Assembly: GCA_014896535.1 (NCBI GenBank)
Contig: JADBKE010000008.1
Span: 1-64,000, forward strand
Direction of reading: 5' to 3'
Source: Candidatus Fermentithermobacillaceae bacterium
Lineage (GTDB): Bacteria; Bacillota; Sulfobacillia; Fermentithermobacillales; DUSS01
Length of the DNA stretch: 64,000 nucleotides
Part shown: one piece after another, positions 28,832 through 37,727 of the stretch
How the letters are laid out: the number at the start of each line of letters is the position of its first letter
Position numbering within the stretch: the first letter of the stretch is position 1
Notes under the pieces: generated by a model
What the model saw: the letters and a program-made list of their open reading frames with translations, nothing else
What the model was told of the DNA's origin: nothing
Databases searched by the model: none
Program-made: the position numbers and the translations under genes

Positions 28832-30303
28832 CCGCGGATTTCTCTGGGGAAGATATGAAACCGGCGAAGCAAGATCACGAACTTCATCACCTCTATCGGA
28901 CGGTACCTCGTTCGGCATCCGCGCTACCGCTGGTCGTTCTCGTTCTGGCCCTGGCCGCCGCAGGAGTCGTCGCTTTACCCCTCTGGACCGCGCTGGCTTC
29001 GGGCTTCATCGCCGCTTTCGCCGTGGGTTGGATCTCGGGGTTCCCCTTCAGGAAGCTCGTGCTCGCAGCCTTTTCCGGCATGAAAAAGGTATCCCGGGTC
29101 GCCGTCCTGATGGCCCTGATCAACGTGGCCATAGCTACCTGGCTGGGTTCGGGCTCCATCCAGTCCCTCGTGTATTACGGCCTCCGCGCGGTAAGACCGG
29201 GGAGTCTTCTCGCAGCCGGGTTTCTCGCGTCAACAGTTGTTTCGGTAGTCCTGGGAACCGCGGTCGGAACGCTCAGCACCGTCGGCGTGGCCGCCATGGC
29301 TATGGCCAGGGCAGCCGGCGTTCACCAGGGGCTGGTGGCGGGGGCGCTGCTTTCCGGGGCGCTTTTAGGAGACCGGCTGTCGCCGGTCTCCCCCATCTTT
29401 CACGTGACCGTGCAATCAACCGGTTCTGCTCAGGAGCGCGTCTGGAAAAGAGCCGCCGTCACCGAAGGGATCGGATGGATCCTGACCCTGGCCCTCTACT
29501 TTGTGGTCCAATCTTCGATGAAGAGCTCCTCTGCCTCGGGAGGAGCTCAAAACTCGTTTCTGGAAACCATGGCGGGAATGTGGTCCCCCTCCCCGGTGGC
29601 CTGTTTTCCGCCTTTAGTCGTGTTGTTCCTGGCGGTGTTTAGGGTACCCGTGCCGTGGGCTTTGACGGGCGGGATCATCGCCGGAACCGGGCTTGGCCTC
29701 GTTCGCGGGGTACGATGGCCGGAAATCGTCTGGTGGTGGCTAAAGGGCTTCAAAGCCTCTACCGAAGCAGCCAGCCTCGACCAGGCGTTCAGCGGAGGAG
29801 GACTGGTCAGAGCATCCAACGTGGTGCTTCTGCTTTTGTTCGCGGGAGCGTTTAATGGCGTTATGGAGAGTACCGGCATGTTCCGCGGGGTAGCGGAGCC
29901 CATCGTCGAAAAGCTCCGCAGCCGGAAAGCGGTGCTTCTCGGAACAATGGGTCTGGGCGCCGCCTCGGCGTGCGTGATGTCAAACCAGCTCATGTCCATA
30001 ATAGTCCCGGCGGAACTCACCCGGGATATTCAAACCGGTTTAGAGATAGAACCCGAGGTAACCGCCCAAATCCTCCTTGCGTCGGGGGGTGTGCTATCGC
30101 CGCTCATCCCCTGGAACATCATGGGTGTCATGAGTTCCGAAGCCTTGGGACTTCCCACCGCCGCTTTCGCGGCGTTTACGTTCTATCCCTTCGTTGTGCT
30201 CGCCCTAACGGCCATACAAGCGGCCTTTGCCTCTCCTCGTTCTGACAGCTCCTGCCGAAAACGAAGGACCGATGAGATCGAGGAAGCCGAAGGTAAGGGA
30301 TAG
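28828..30303 (+). CDS. NhaC-family Na+/H+ antiporter
   Basis: 491 residues from ATG 28828; further in-frame ATGs at 28792 and 28855. About eleven membrane helices; family pattern in GALLSGALLGDRLSPVSPIFHVT and ACVMSNQLMSIIVPAELTR, with the late GGVLSPLIPWNIMG block typical of NhaC. NhaC proteins exchange Na+ for H+, or in some cases malate/lactate. The upstream 73-codon frame ends inside this start. Confidence 0.85.
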   Translation: MTADFSGEDMKPAKQDHELHHLYRTVPRSASALPLVVLVLALAAAGVVALPLWTALASGFIAAFAVGWISGFPFRKLVLAAFSGMKKVSRVAVLMALINVAIATWLGSGSIQSLVYYGLRAVRPGSLLAAGFLASTVVSVVLGTAVGTLSTVGVAAMAMARAAGVHQGLVAGALLSGALLGDRLSPVSPIFHVTVQSTGSAQERVWKRAAVTEGIGWILTLALYFVVQSSMKSSSASGGAQNSFLETMAGMWSPSPVACFPPLVVLFLAVFRVPVPWALTGGIIAGTGLGLVRGVRWPEIVWWWLKGFKASTEAASLDQAFSGGGLVRASNVVLLLLFAGAFNGVMESTGMFRGVAEPIVEKLRSRKAVLLGTMGLGAASACVMSNQLMSIIVPAELTRDIQTGLEIEPEVTAQILLASGGVLSPLIPWNIMGVMSSEALGLPTAAFAAFTFYPFVVLALTAIQAAFASPRSDSSCRKRRTDEIEEAEGKG

Positions 30304-30460
30304 GCAGTTACCAAGGCAGCGCATCCGCGTAAATAGAAAGGGAAATTCTCGCCCGTTACCGTCGCCGGTCGGGACGGCAACCGGCTTAAATTGAGCGCCC
30401 TACGTTCGTTACATCCGCACCACGCGGACGCAAAAACCTAGCATGAGGAGTGAGCGGCTG

Positions 30461-31498
30461 TTGGAAAGGATTCTCGATCGAGGAGCAGTCCGGGATAACC
30501 CGGCGGAGGAAGCGTTTCTCATCGTAGAGCACCTCAGGAAAACGTTTAAAGACCGCAAGCAGGTCGTAGAAGCTGTAAAGGACATTTCCTTCTCCGTCGG
30601 CAAGGGAGAAATGATTGGACTTCTGGGCCCAAACGGCGCGGGCAAAACCACCACCATTAAATGCGTCCTCGGGCTCGTCAAGGCGGACTCGGGAAGGATC
30701 GAAGTGGGAGGCGTGGACTGCCTGCGGAGGCCCCGGGAAGCGGCCAGGTACATGGCGGCCGTCCTCGAGGGGGCCAGGAATACATACTGGCGCCTCACGG
30801 TTTGGGAAAACATCGTGTTCTTCGCGGGTATCCACGGGATTTCCAAGGAGCGGGGTAAAGACTATTTCGAGTACCTGCTGGAAGTCTTGAAGCTGAAGGA
30901 AAAACGAAACGTCGAGGTAAGGAACCTCTCCAGCGGCTTCAAACAAAAAACCGCCCTGGCGTGTGCCCTGGCCAAAATGACTCCCCTCGTCTTCCTGGAC
31001 GAACCCACCTTGGGCCTGGATGTGGAGTCTTCGTACGAACTCCGAGAAGCCCTCAAAAACCTTCAGGCGAATGAAAAGAGAACCATCGTCGTTTCCAGCC
31101 ACGACATGCGCGTCATCCAGGATGTTTGCAGTCGGGTCGTCATCGTATCGCGGGGACGAGTCGTGGTGGACAGGAGCATTCCGGAGTTAATCGGCTTGTT
31201 CAGGTCGAGGAGCTACAAAGTGGTCTTAACCGTCAACGGAGCCAGCGGCGGCTGGTCCGTGGATGATATCCGGCGAAAGTTCGAGTCTTTATTCCCGCTA
31301 TCTTCATCGAAGGCAACCAAAGATACGCTTGAGCTATCGGTTACCTTGAGACAGCCCGCCGAAGTTTACGAACTCGTTGACTTCCTCAAGACCACGGGCG
31401 CGTCCATCGAAACCATAACTCAGGAAGAAGTAGATCTGGAAAGGGCGTTTCTCGAGATAGTCAGGAGGGAAAACGGCGGATGTGGTACACAGTCCTGA
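30461..31498 (+). CDS. ABC transporter ATP-binding protein
   Basis: About 345 residues. Walker A LLGPNGAGKTTTIK, a divergent signature NLSSGFKQKTALACAL, Walker B PLVFLDEPTLGLD and H-loop VVSSHD; the ~90-residue C-terminal extension is typical of ABC-2 exporters of the drug/sodium class. TTG 30461 follows GAGGAG by ten bases and is preferred over ATG 30443. It overlaps the permease gene by 19 bp, so the two form one exporter. Substrate not determinable. Confidence 0.9.
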   Translation: MERILDRGAVRDNPAEEAFLIVEHLRKTFKDRKQVVEAVKDISFSVGKGEMIGLLGPNGAGKTTTIKCVLGLVKADSGRIEVGGVDCLRRPREAARYMAAVLEGARNTYWRLTVWENIVFFAGIHGISKERGKDYFEYLLEVLKLKEKRNVEVRNLSSGFKQKTALACALAKMTPLVFLDEPTLGLDVESSYELREALKNLQANEKRTIVVSSHDMRVIQDVCSRVVIVSRGRVVVDRSIPELIGLFRSRSYKVVLTVNGASGGWSVDDIRRKFESLFPLSSSKATKDTLELSVTLRQPAEVYELVDFLKTTGASIETITQEEVDLERAFLEIVRRENGGCGTQS

Positions 31499-32253
31499 AA
31501 GCCACGTGGAAGCAGTGCTACCTGCATACGGTGAGGTACTGGTTTAACATGCTATCGGGGGTTATCACCCTCTACATCATATTCCTCATGCTTTTCATGG
31601 GGACAAAAGCTATCGGCGCCGGCGCTTTCAACCTGGGAGAAACTCTCGAGGGACTCTTTACCGGCTACGTAGTGTGGATGATCGTCTTGATGGGATTTCA
31701 GGACCTGGCGTGGGGCATAACCAACGAGGCTCAGACCGGGACGCTGGAGCAGCTGTATCTGAGCCCCGTCGGGTATAAGTGGATCGGGGTGTTCATGCAG
31801 TCCTGCAACATGCTTTTGAACCTGGTATTGATGGCAGTCATCGTAATCTTGATGGCGCTCATGACCGGGCAGTCGGTCCACCTGGACGTCGTGAGCCTCG
31901 TTCCTCTGTTTATAGCCGCATATCTCCAGGCAAACGGGCTCGGATTCGCCCTGGCGGGTCTCGCCTTGATTTACAAGAGGATTTCCGCTTTCTTTCAGGT
32001 TGTCCAGTTCGCCGTCATCGGCCTCCTGGTGCTTCCGTGGAACAGGTTCCCGTGGGCCAAATATCTCCCTTTCACGATGGCGCGTCACTTGTTGCAGCAG
32101 GTCATGATGAACGGCGTAAGGCTGTGGCAGTTCCCGCTGTCCCATATCGGAATCCTGCTTCTGGTGACCGCGGTCAGCCTGGGGCTGGGTCTGGCCCTGT
32201 TTTCCCTGGCCGAAACCAAGGCCAGGGCCAGGGGGCTCTTGGGACAGTATTGA
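31480..32253 (+). CDS. ABC-2 type transporter permease
   Basis: 257 residues, six membrane helices, ABC-2 fold: conserved stretch NEAQTGTLEQLYLSPVGYKWI ahead of the central helices. ATG follows GGAGGG by ten bases inside the end of the ATPase gene. Works as a dimer with the preceding ATPase; likely an exporter of lipid, drug or similar small molecule. Confidence 0.88.
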   Translation: MWYTVLKATWKQCYLHTVRYWFNMLSGVITLYIIFLMLFMGTKAIGAGAFNLGETLEGLFTGYVVWMIVLMGFQDLAWGITNEAQTGTLEQLYLSPVGYKWIGVFMQSCNMLLNLVLMAVIVILMALMTGQSVHLDVVSLVPLFIAAYLQANGLGFALAGLALIYKRISAFFQVVQFAVIGLLVLPWNRFPWAKYLPFTMARHLLQQVMMNGVRLWQFPLSHIGILLLVTAVSLGLGLALFSLAETKARARGLLGQY

Positions 32254-32679
32254 GGTTTTCACGGCAAATCCGCGCCACCATACCGGTGATAGCCACGGCC
32301 TGAACGTCCCTGCGGCCCTGGGAACTTGCGGCTTGACTGTTCCGGTCAACGGTCGGTGCCCCCACTATTCGTTTGGGCTGTTAGTGGCAATGTCCCGCCG
32401 TGCTTAACCCTAGATTTCCTCGGTGGGACCTTCTGGATTCTCAAGGCCACTTCGTGATAGCATTACGTATCATAAGGGAACCAGACGGGAACGACCGGGT
32501 GCCCGGCCATGTCGCGGACCCCGGCCAGAAGGGTAAAACGCCTCGAAATCTCGGAGGACAAAGCGAGGTCGTGGGACGGACCGGCAGGCGACGGGAGGAC
32601 GCGGGTTCCTGCTGTCTGCACGCGGCGCAGCCGGTCGTGGCAAACCGGTCGAGTGCGTGACATTACAGGGGGACCTGAA
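32254..32679 (+). other. 426-bp leader region of leuS
   Basis: I looked for a leucine T-box because Bacillota often control leuS that way. The conserved GGGTGG-ACCGCG core is not present; the nearest string, CGGTGGGACC near 32420, lacks the pairing context. No gene and no strong terminator seen. Confidence 0.4.
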
Positions 32680-35121
32680 ATGGGAAGAGAATACGTACCT
32701 TCGGAAATAGAAAAAAAGTGGCAGGATATCTGGGAGAGCCGTGGGGTATTCAAGGCCGTGGAAGACCCTTCCCGGCCCAAGTTTTACGCCCTCGTCGAAT
32801 TCCCCTACCCCTCCGGTGACGGCCTGCACGTAGGACACCCCCGAAGCTACACCGCCATGGATATCATCGCCAGAAAAAGGCGCATGGAGGGGTACAGCGT
32901 ACTCTTCCCCATAGGCTGGGACGCCTTCGGCCTCCCCACCGAAAACTACGCCATGAAACACAAGATCCACCCGAGAGTGGTCACTCAGCGAAACGTGGAC
33001 CGGTTCAGGAAGCAGCTCAAGTCTCTGGGATACTCGTTCGACTGGTCGAGGGAGGTAAATACGAGCGACCCGGCGTACTATCGCTGGACCCAGTGGATCT
33101 TCCTCAAGTTCTTCGAGAAGGGTCTGGCATACAAAGCTGAAATGCCCATCAACTGGTGCACCTCGTGCAAAATAGGGCTTGCCAACGAAGAAGTAGTGGG
33201 CGGGCGGTGCGAGCGCTGCGGCGGAGAGGTCATCCGCAAGGTGAAGAGCCAGTGGATGCTGAAAATAACGGACTACGCACAGAAACTCCTTGACGACCTC
33301 GAACCCCTCGATTACATCGACAAGGTCAAGGTCCAGCAACGAAACTGGATCGGGCGGTCAGAAGGCGCCGAAATCGACTTCCCGGTGGTGGGAACGGATA
33401 AGAAGATTACCGTATTCACCACTCGTCCTGATACTCTCTTCGGCGCAACCTACATGGTCCTTTCGCCGGAGCACCCGTTAATAGACGACTGCAAGGCGTT
33501 GATAACCAACTGGGATGAAGTCGAGGAATACCGCAAAGAAGCCATGAAGAAGTCCGACTTCGAGCGGGCCGAGGTGGCCAAAGAGAAGACAGGGGTACCG
33601 CTTTCGGGGCTCAGGGCGATAAACCCCGCAACCAACCGGGAGATCCCCATCTGGATTTCCGATTACGTCCTCATGACTTACGGAACCGGGGCCATCATGG
33701 CCGTCCCAGGGCACGACCAGAGGGACTGGGAATTCGCCCGAAAGTTCGGCCTTCCCATAGTCGAAGTGGTAAAGGGCGGCGACATCCAAAAAGAAGCCTA
33801 CACCGACATCGAGACGGGCGTTATGGTGAACTCGGAGTTCCTGAACGGACTTCGCCCCGTTGAGGCCATCGAGAAGATGATCGAGTGGTTAGAGGAAAAG
33901 GGCGTGGGGCGGAGGGCGGTAAACTATAAGCTCAGGGACTGGGTATTTTCGCGGCAACGCTACTGGGGCGAACCGATCCCCCTTATCCACTGCGAAAAGT
34001 GCGGATGGGTGCCGGTTCCCGAAGACCAGCTTCCGGTCCTCCTGCCGGATCTCGAAGACTACGTCCCCAGCGGCACCGAAGAGTCCCCGCTGGCGCGGCT
34101 TGCGGACTGGGTCAACACCCAGTGTCCGAAGTGCGGTGGGCCGGCAAAGCGCGAGACCGACACGATGCCGAACTGGGCCGGTTCGTCGTGGTACTTCCTC
34201 CGTTACACCGACCCCCACAACGACCGGGAGTTCGCTTCCATGGAAAAGATGAAATACTGGCTCCCGGTGGACTGGTACAACGGAGGGATGGAGCACGTTA
34301 CGCTGCACCTCCTTTACTCCCGCTTTTGGCACAAGTTCCTTTACGACCAGGGGCTCGTTCCCACACCGGAACCGTACCAGAAGAGGACGGCCCACGGCGT
34401 CATCCTCGGAGAAGACGGCGAGAAAATGTCCAAGTCCAGGGGAAACGTGGTGAACCCCGACGAGCTTGTCAGGGAGTTCGGCGCCGATGCTTTCAGGGTT
34501 TACGAAATGTTCATCGGGGCTTTCGACCAAGCCGTACCCTGGTCGCAGCAAGGGTTGAAGGGGTGCCGGAGATTCCTCGAGAGAGTATGGAAACTCATGG
34601 ACATCCTCGATGGTACTCCCACCTACTCCCCGGAATTCGAGGCTGCGATGCACCGCACTATTAAGAAGGTGAGCCTCGACTACGAACGGATGAAGTTCAA
34701 TACCGCCGTGGCTGCCATGATGAGCCTGGTCAACGATTTCCACGCCAGGGGCAGGATAACCCGAGGCGAGCTTCGGAGCTTGCTCCTCATCCTCAACCCC
34801 GTCGCGCCCCACATAACCGAAGAAATGTGGGAAATGGCGGGCTTCGAAGGCCACATCTGGGAGCAGTCCTGGCCCACCTGGGACGAAGCCAAGACCATCG
34901 AAGAAATGGTTGAGATACCGGTACAGATCGACGGCAAGAACAGAGCTACCGTGACCGTGCCTCGAAGCGCCTTTGAGGGGGACGTGAGGGACGCCGCGCT
35001 GCAAGAAGAACGAGTTCAAAGGCACCTCAAGGGAAGGGAGATCATTAAGGAAGTGTACGTCCCCGGAAAGGTGTACAGTATCGTCACAGCAGAATCGCGG
35101 GCGCCAGAAACCCGTAACTAA
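32680..35121 (+). CDS. leuS: Leucyl-tRNA synthetase
   Basis: 813 residues from ATG 32680, placed seven bases after GGGGG; the longer frame to 32509 is non-coding leader. Class Ia signatures HVGH (50-53) and KMSKS (582-586), a zinc-type CTSCKIG...CERCG knuckle, the CP1 editing domain ([15 protein letters not shown], ...[10 protein letters not shown]) and the C-terminal anticodon/tRNA-binding part ending VPGKVYSIV. Charges tRNA-Leu and edits mischarged products. Complete and of normal length. A diverged copy of its 3' end lies 8.6 kb away (43700-43856). Confidence 0.98.
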   Translation: MGREYVPSEIEKKWQDIWESRGVFKAVEDPSRPKFYALVEFPYPSGDGLHVGHPRSYTAMDIIARKRRMEGYSVLFPIGWDAFGLPTENYAMKHKIHPRVVTQRNVDRFRKQLKSLGYSFDWSREVNTSDPAYYRWTQWIFLKFFEKGLAYKAEMPINWCTSCKIGLANEEVVGGRCERCGGEVIRKVKSQWMLKITDYAQKLLDDLEPLDYIDKVKVQQRNWIGRSEGAEIDFPVVGTDKKITVFTTRPDTLFGATYMVLSPEHPLIDDCKALITNWDEVEEYRKEAMKKSDFERAEVAKEKTGVPLSGLRAINPATNREIPIWISDYVLMTYGTGAIMAVPGHDQRDWEFARKFGLPIVEVVKGGDIQKEAYTDIETGVMVNSEFLNGLRPVEAIEKMIEWLEEKGVGRRAVNYKLRDWVFSRQRYWGEPIPLIHCEKCGWVPVPEDQLPVLLPDLEDYVPSGTEESPLARLADWVNTQCPKCGGPAKRETDTMPNWAGSSWYFLRYTDPHNDREFASMEKMKYWLPVDWYNGGMEHVTLHLLYSRFWHKFLYDQGLVPTPEPYQKRTAHGVILGEDGEKMSKSRGNVVNPDELVREFGADAFRVYEMFIGAFDQAVPWSQQGLKGCRRFLERVWKLMDILDGTPTYSPEFEAAMHRTIKKVSLDYERMKFNTAVAAMMSLVNDFHARGRITRGELRSLLLILNPVAPHITEEMWEMAGFEGHIWEQSWPTWDEAKTIEEMVEIPVQIDGKNRATVTVPRSAFEGDVRDAALQEERVQRHLKGREIIKEVYVPGKVYSIVTAESRAPETRN

Positions 35122-35213
35122 AAGTTCGTTCGCTACCGCATTGCCCCGGCGCACAACCCCGAGCCGGCAACGCGGAGAGTCCCCGCGTAGCCGAAGCCGG
35201 TAAAGGGGGTGAG

Positions 35214-35294
35214 GTAAGCAGAGTAAACGCAGTAAACACAGTAAACACACTAAGCAGAGTAGGCAGAGTAACCAGAGTAACCAGAGTAAACAGG
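35214..35294. repeat. 9-bp minisatellite, nine units
   Basis: Nine contiguous 9-bp units of the form GTAA-(G/A/C)-CA-(G/C)-A; for example units 3 and 4 are both GTAAACACA and units 7 and 8 both GTAACCAGA. Fills the gap between convergent leuS and the symporter gene. Confidence 0.9.
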
Positions 35295-35325
35295 ACAACT
35301 AGTGGATAAGCGCAGCGAACATCAA

Positions 35326-35355
35326 AACCGGGGGCCGGCATCGCAGCCCCCGGTT
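35326..35355 (-). terminator. Strong stem-loop at the end of the symporter operon
   Basis: Perfect 10-bp stem AACCGGGGGC / GCCCCCGGTT with a 10-base loop, 22 bp beyond the symporter stop; on the minus strand it is followed by TTGATGTT after the closing TT, a short T-rich tail. It could also stop leuS transcripts. Confidence 0.7.
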
Positions 35356-35377
35356 GTGCTATCCGCAAGCTCTCCGC

Positions 35378-36877
35378 TCAGTCGCGCACGACCCAGGAGT
35401 AGGCCTGTTCTGCCCGCTCCTGTTCTTCTTTCTTGTCCGGGAACAGGAGGCTGAAGATTACGGATACGACGATGTTGAGCGCAAGTCCCAGCACTCCGCC
35501 GTGCCAACCCCACAAGGTCTTGATGCCCGAGAACGTCAAGCCACCGGCTAGCACCGCTCCGGACAACATCCCAAGGAGAACCCCGGTCTTGCTCAGTCCT
35601 TTCCAGTAGAGACCCAGCAAGAAGGCGGGAGCCACCTGGATGAGTACTTCGAATTTAAGCGTGAATATCTCGACCAGGGTGGCAGGGGGTTTCCACGCGA
35701 CCAGGAGCAGCAAGAACACGAGGATTACGCCGACTATCTTGCCCCACCGAACTTTCTCCGCTTCGTCGGCATTGGGCTTAATGAATTTTCCGTAGATGTC
35801 GTTGGACAGAACAGACGACAGCGTCAGTACCACAGAGTCGGTGGTGGACTGGATGGCCGCGATAACACCGCAGAAGACCAACATCATGAACCAGTAGTGG
35901 AAGGCGGACTTTCCGGCGATGACGTTGGCCATCATCCCAACCAGCTGCTCAGACTGCATCTTGCTCAGCCCGGGGAATGCCTGGGTGCCGATGATGCCGA
36001 TGACAAACACGATACCGGTAGTCAAGAAGGGCATCCAGGCCATCCTGAGCAGGGATTTCTTTAGAGTCATCTCGCTGTCGGCTGCGTAGATCCTCTGGAT
36101 CGCCTGAGGATAGACGGCGGCCCCTATGCCGACCAGGATGTACATGCTGATCCAGTTGATCGAAGTTTGAATCGGCGGGACCTCGACTTTCTGGGGTGCC
36201 GTGGCGACCAGATTCTGAGTGGCCGAGCTTAGCGAACCGAAATTGGTCCAGGCAAGGAACAGGAATCCCAGTACACCGGTCAATATTACGACGCCGTTGA
36301 TGAAGTCGGCGAAAGCAACGGCTTTCAGCCCGCCCATCGACACGTAAACGAGCATCATGGCCAGTAGGAACAGAACCCCGTAGATGTACGGGATCACACC
36401 CGCGGTGAGGCCGCTGATGGCTTGTCCCGTCGCCACTAGCTGCTCCAGAAGGTAGTTCAAGAGGCCGTACGTCATCAGAAGTGTCGCAACCAAAGTCACC
36501 GCTTTGGAATTGAACCTCTTGTCAAACCAATCGGACGGCGTCACAAACCCGTACTTCTTTGAGACCACATAGAGCCTGGGTGCGAACAGAAGGTAGCCGG
36601 CGATCACCAGCACCATGTACGGAACCGACTGCCACCACGCAAAGCCTATCCGGTACGCATTGGCGGGATATCCGATGACCGTATTGCCGCTGTACTGTGT
36701 GGAAAACAGAGTGAAGAAGAGAAGCAGCGGCCCCAGTCCTTTGTTGGCCAGGTAGAAACCGCTGAGGCTATTGCGCTTGACGCCTCTCGTTGCCAGGTAC
36801 AAAGTTGAGCCCAGGATCGTCAGGGCGTAGGCCACGATTACGATTACCCCGTGCCATCCTATGAACGGAAGATTCAC
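35378..36877 (-). CDS. Sodium:solute symporter (SSS family)
   Basis: 499 residues, about thirteen membrane helices. SSS signatures: FFTLFSTQYSGNTVIGYPANAYRIG (helix 1-2 region), the YVSMGGLKAVAFADFINGVV block and AIQSTTDSVVLTLSSVLSNDIY (sodium site). Sodium-coupled uptake of an organic solute; pantothenate/monocarboxylate-type members are the nearest by pattern. Its GTG start overlaps the stop of the small partner gene. Position downstream of the hydratase/lyase genes suggests it imports the acid they process. Confidence 0.9.
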   Translation of the reverse strand: MNLPFIGWHGVIVIVAYALTILGSTLYLATRGVKRNSLSGFYLANKGLGPLLLFFTLFSTQYSGNTVIGYPANAYRIGFAWWQSVPYMVLVIAGYLLFAPRLYVVSKKYGFVTPSDWFDKRFNSKAVTLVATLLMTYGLLNYLLEQLVATGQAISGLTAGVIPYIYGVLFLLAMMLVYVSMGGLKAVAFADFINGVVILTGVLGFLFLAWTNFGSLSSATQNLVATAPQKVEVPPIQTSINWISMYILVGIGAAVYPQAIQRIYAADSEMTLKKSLLRMAWMPFLTTGIVFVIGIIGTQAFPGLSKMQSEQLVGMMANVIAGKSAFHYWFMMLVFCGVIAAIQSTTDSVVLTLSSVLSNDIYGKFIKPNADEAEKVRWGKIVGVILVFLLLLVAWKPPATLVEIFTLKFEVLIQVAPAFLLGLYWKGLSKTGVLLGMLSGAVLAGGLTFSGIKTLWGWHGGVLGLALNIVVSVIFSLLFPDKKEEQERAEQAYSWVVRD

Positions 36878-37137
36878 TTCTGCCCACCTCCCGCCCTGTT
36901 CTTCTCGGAGTCTTCATCCAGCAGGCTCTCCATGCTCCACCAGTTGAGGATGACGTACCCCAGGAAGAAAGACAACGCTATGGTCATCACGACTGAAATG
37001 AAAGCCCAGTAGGGAAACCCCAGTATTATCGGTTCGATGGAACCCTGCGGAAGGTACCACGGAACCCCGAGCAAGATGATGGCCACGAGAACCGGCCAGA
37101 TCCACTTAACCCTTACCGGTTCGCGAACCTGCTTCAC
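36874..37137 (-). CDS. Small two-helix partner of the symporter (DUF3311-like)
   Basis: 87 residues, two membrane helices (WIWPVLVAIILLGVPWYL and FISVVMTIALSFFLGYVIL) with the P-x-x-x-G-x-P pattern (EPIILGFPYWAF) of small proteins that accompany SSS transporters. GTG start with GGGGGG seven bases upstream; GTGA overlap with the symporter gene. Presumed accessory subunit. Confidence 0.75.
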   Translation of the reverse strand: MKQVREPVRVKWIWPVLVAIILLGVPWYLPQGSIEPIILGFPYWAFISVVMTIALSFFLGYVILNWWSMESLLDEDSEKNRAGGGQK

Positions 37138-37204
37138 TTCTTGTCCCCCCTAGCTCGTTGTTAACATAATGTGGCGAACTTAACTACAGAAATATTCCTG
37201 AACC

Positions 37205-37723
37205 TCAGGCACCTCCTTTCTCCCTATCCTTTCCTTGTAGCCTCATACGAACGTAGGGAATCAGCCCACCGGCCTGTACGATACCGGCAACGAGGGGTGG
37301 GTACGGTGCGGCCTTGAACTCTTCTCCCGTCGTGAGGTTCTTGATCACCCCTAGCTCAGGTTGAATCGAGATCTCGTCCCCAGGGCTGGTCCTCCGGTAG
37401 GCTTCCTCGCACTCCAGGACCAGAAGGCCGATGTTTATGGCATTTCTGAAGAAAATCCGGGCGAAGGAAGCGGCGATCACCGCCCCGACCCCGCACGACT
37501 TGAGAGCCAATGGAGCGTGCTCCCTCGAACTTCCGCAACCAAAGTTGTGCCCGGCCACCACGACATCTCCGGGTTTTACCTTGGAAGCGAAGTCCCGGTC
37601 CGCACCCTCCATGCAGTGCTTCCCGAGCTCTTGCGGGTCCTGGACGGTCAAGTACTGACCGGGAATTATGAGGTCAGTGTCGATGTTATCCCCGAATTTC
37701 CACGCGCGACCCGAGACTTCCAC
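37205..37723 (-). CDS. LeuD-type hydratase small subunit (DmdB-like?)
   Basis: 172 residues from GTG 37723, which has AGAGGAGGT eight bases upstream and lies four bases past the large-subunit stop; a longer frame to 37945 runs backwards through the large-subunit gene and is rejected. Aconitase swivel domain: FGDNIDTDLIIPGQYL, GHNFGCGSSREHAPLAL. With the large subunit it forms a [4Fe-4S] isomerase/hydratase. Usual annotation would be isopropylmalate isomerase, but leuA and leuB are absent here and the neighbours are acid lyases, so dimethylmaleate hydratase or a similar acid dehydratase is as likely. Confidence 0.88.
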   Translation of the reverse strand: MEVSGRAWKFGDNIDTDLIIPGQYLTVQDPQELGKHCMEGADRDFASKVKPGDVVVAGHNFGCGSSREHAPLALKSCGVGAVIAASFARIFFRNAINIGLLVLECEEAYRRTSPGDEISIQPELGVIKNLTTGEEFKAAPYPPLVAGIVQAGGLIPYVRMRLQGKDREKGGA

Positions 37724-37727
37724 GACC

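Noticed and set aside
32254..32679. T-box leader for leuS
   Set aside because: No GGGTGG-ACCGCG core and no specifier-loop arrangement recognisable.
33889..35298. 470-codon minus-strand frame antisense to leuS
   Set aside because: Shadow frame of leuS; its Leu/Cys-rich opening is only the translated 9-bp repeat.
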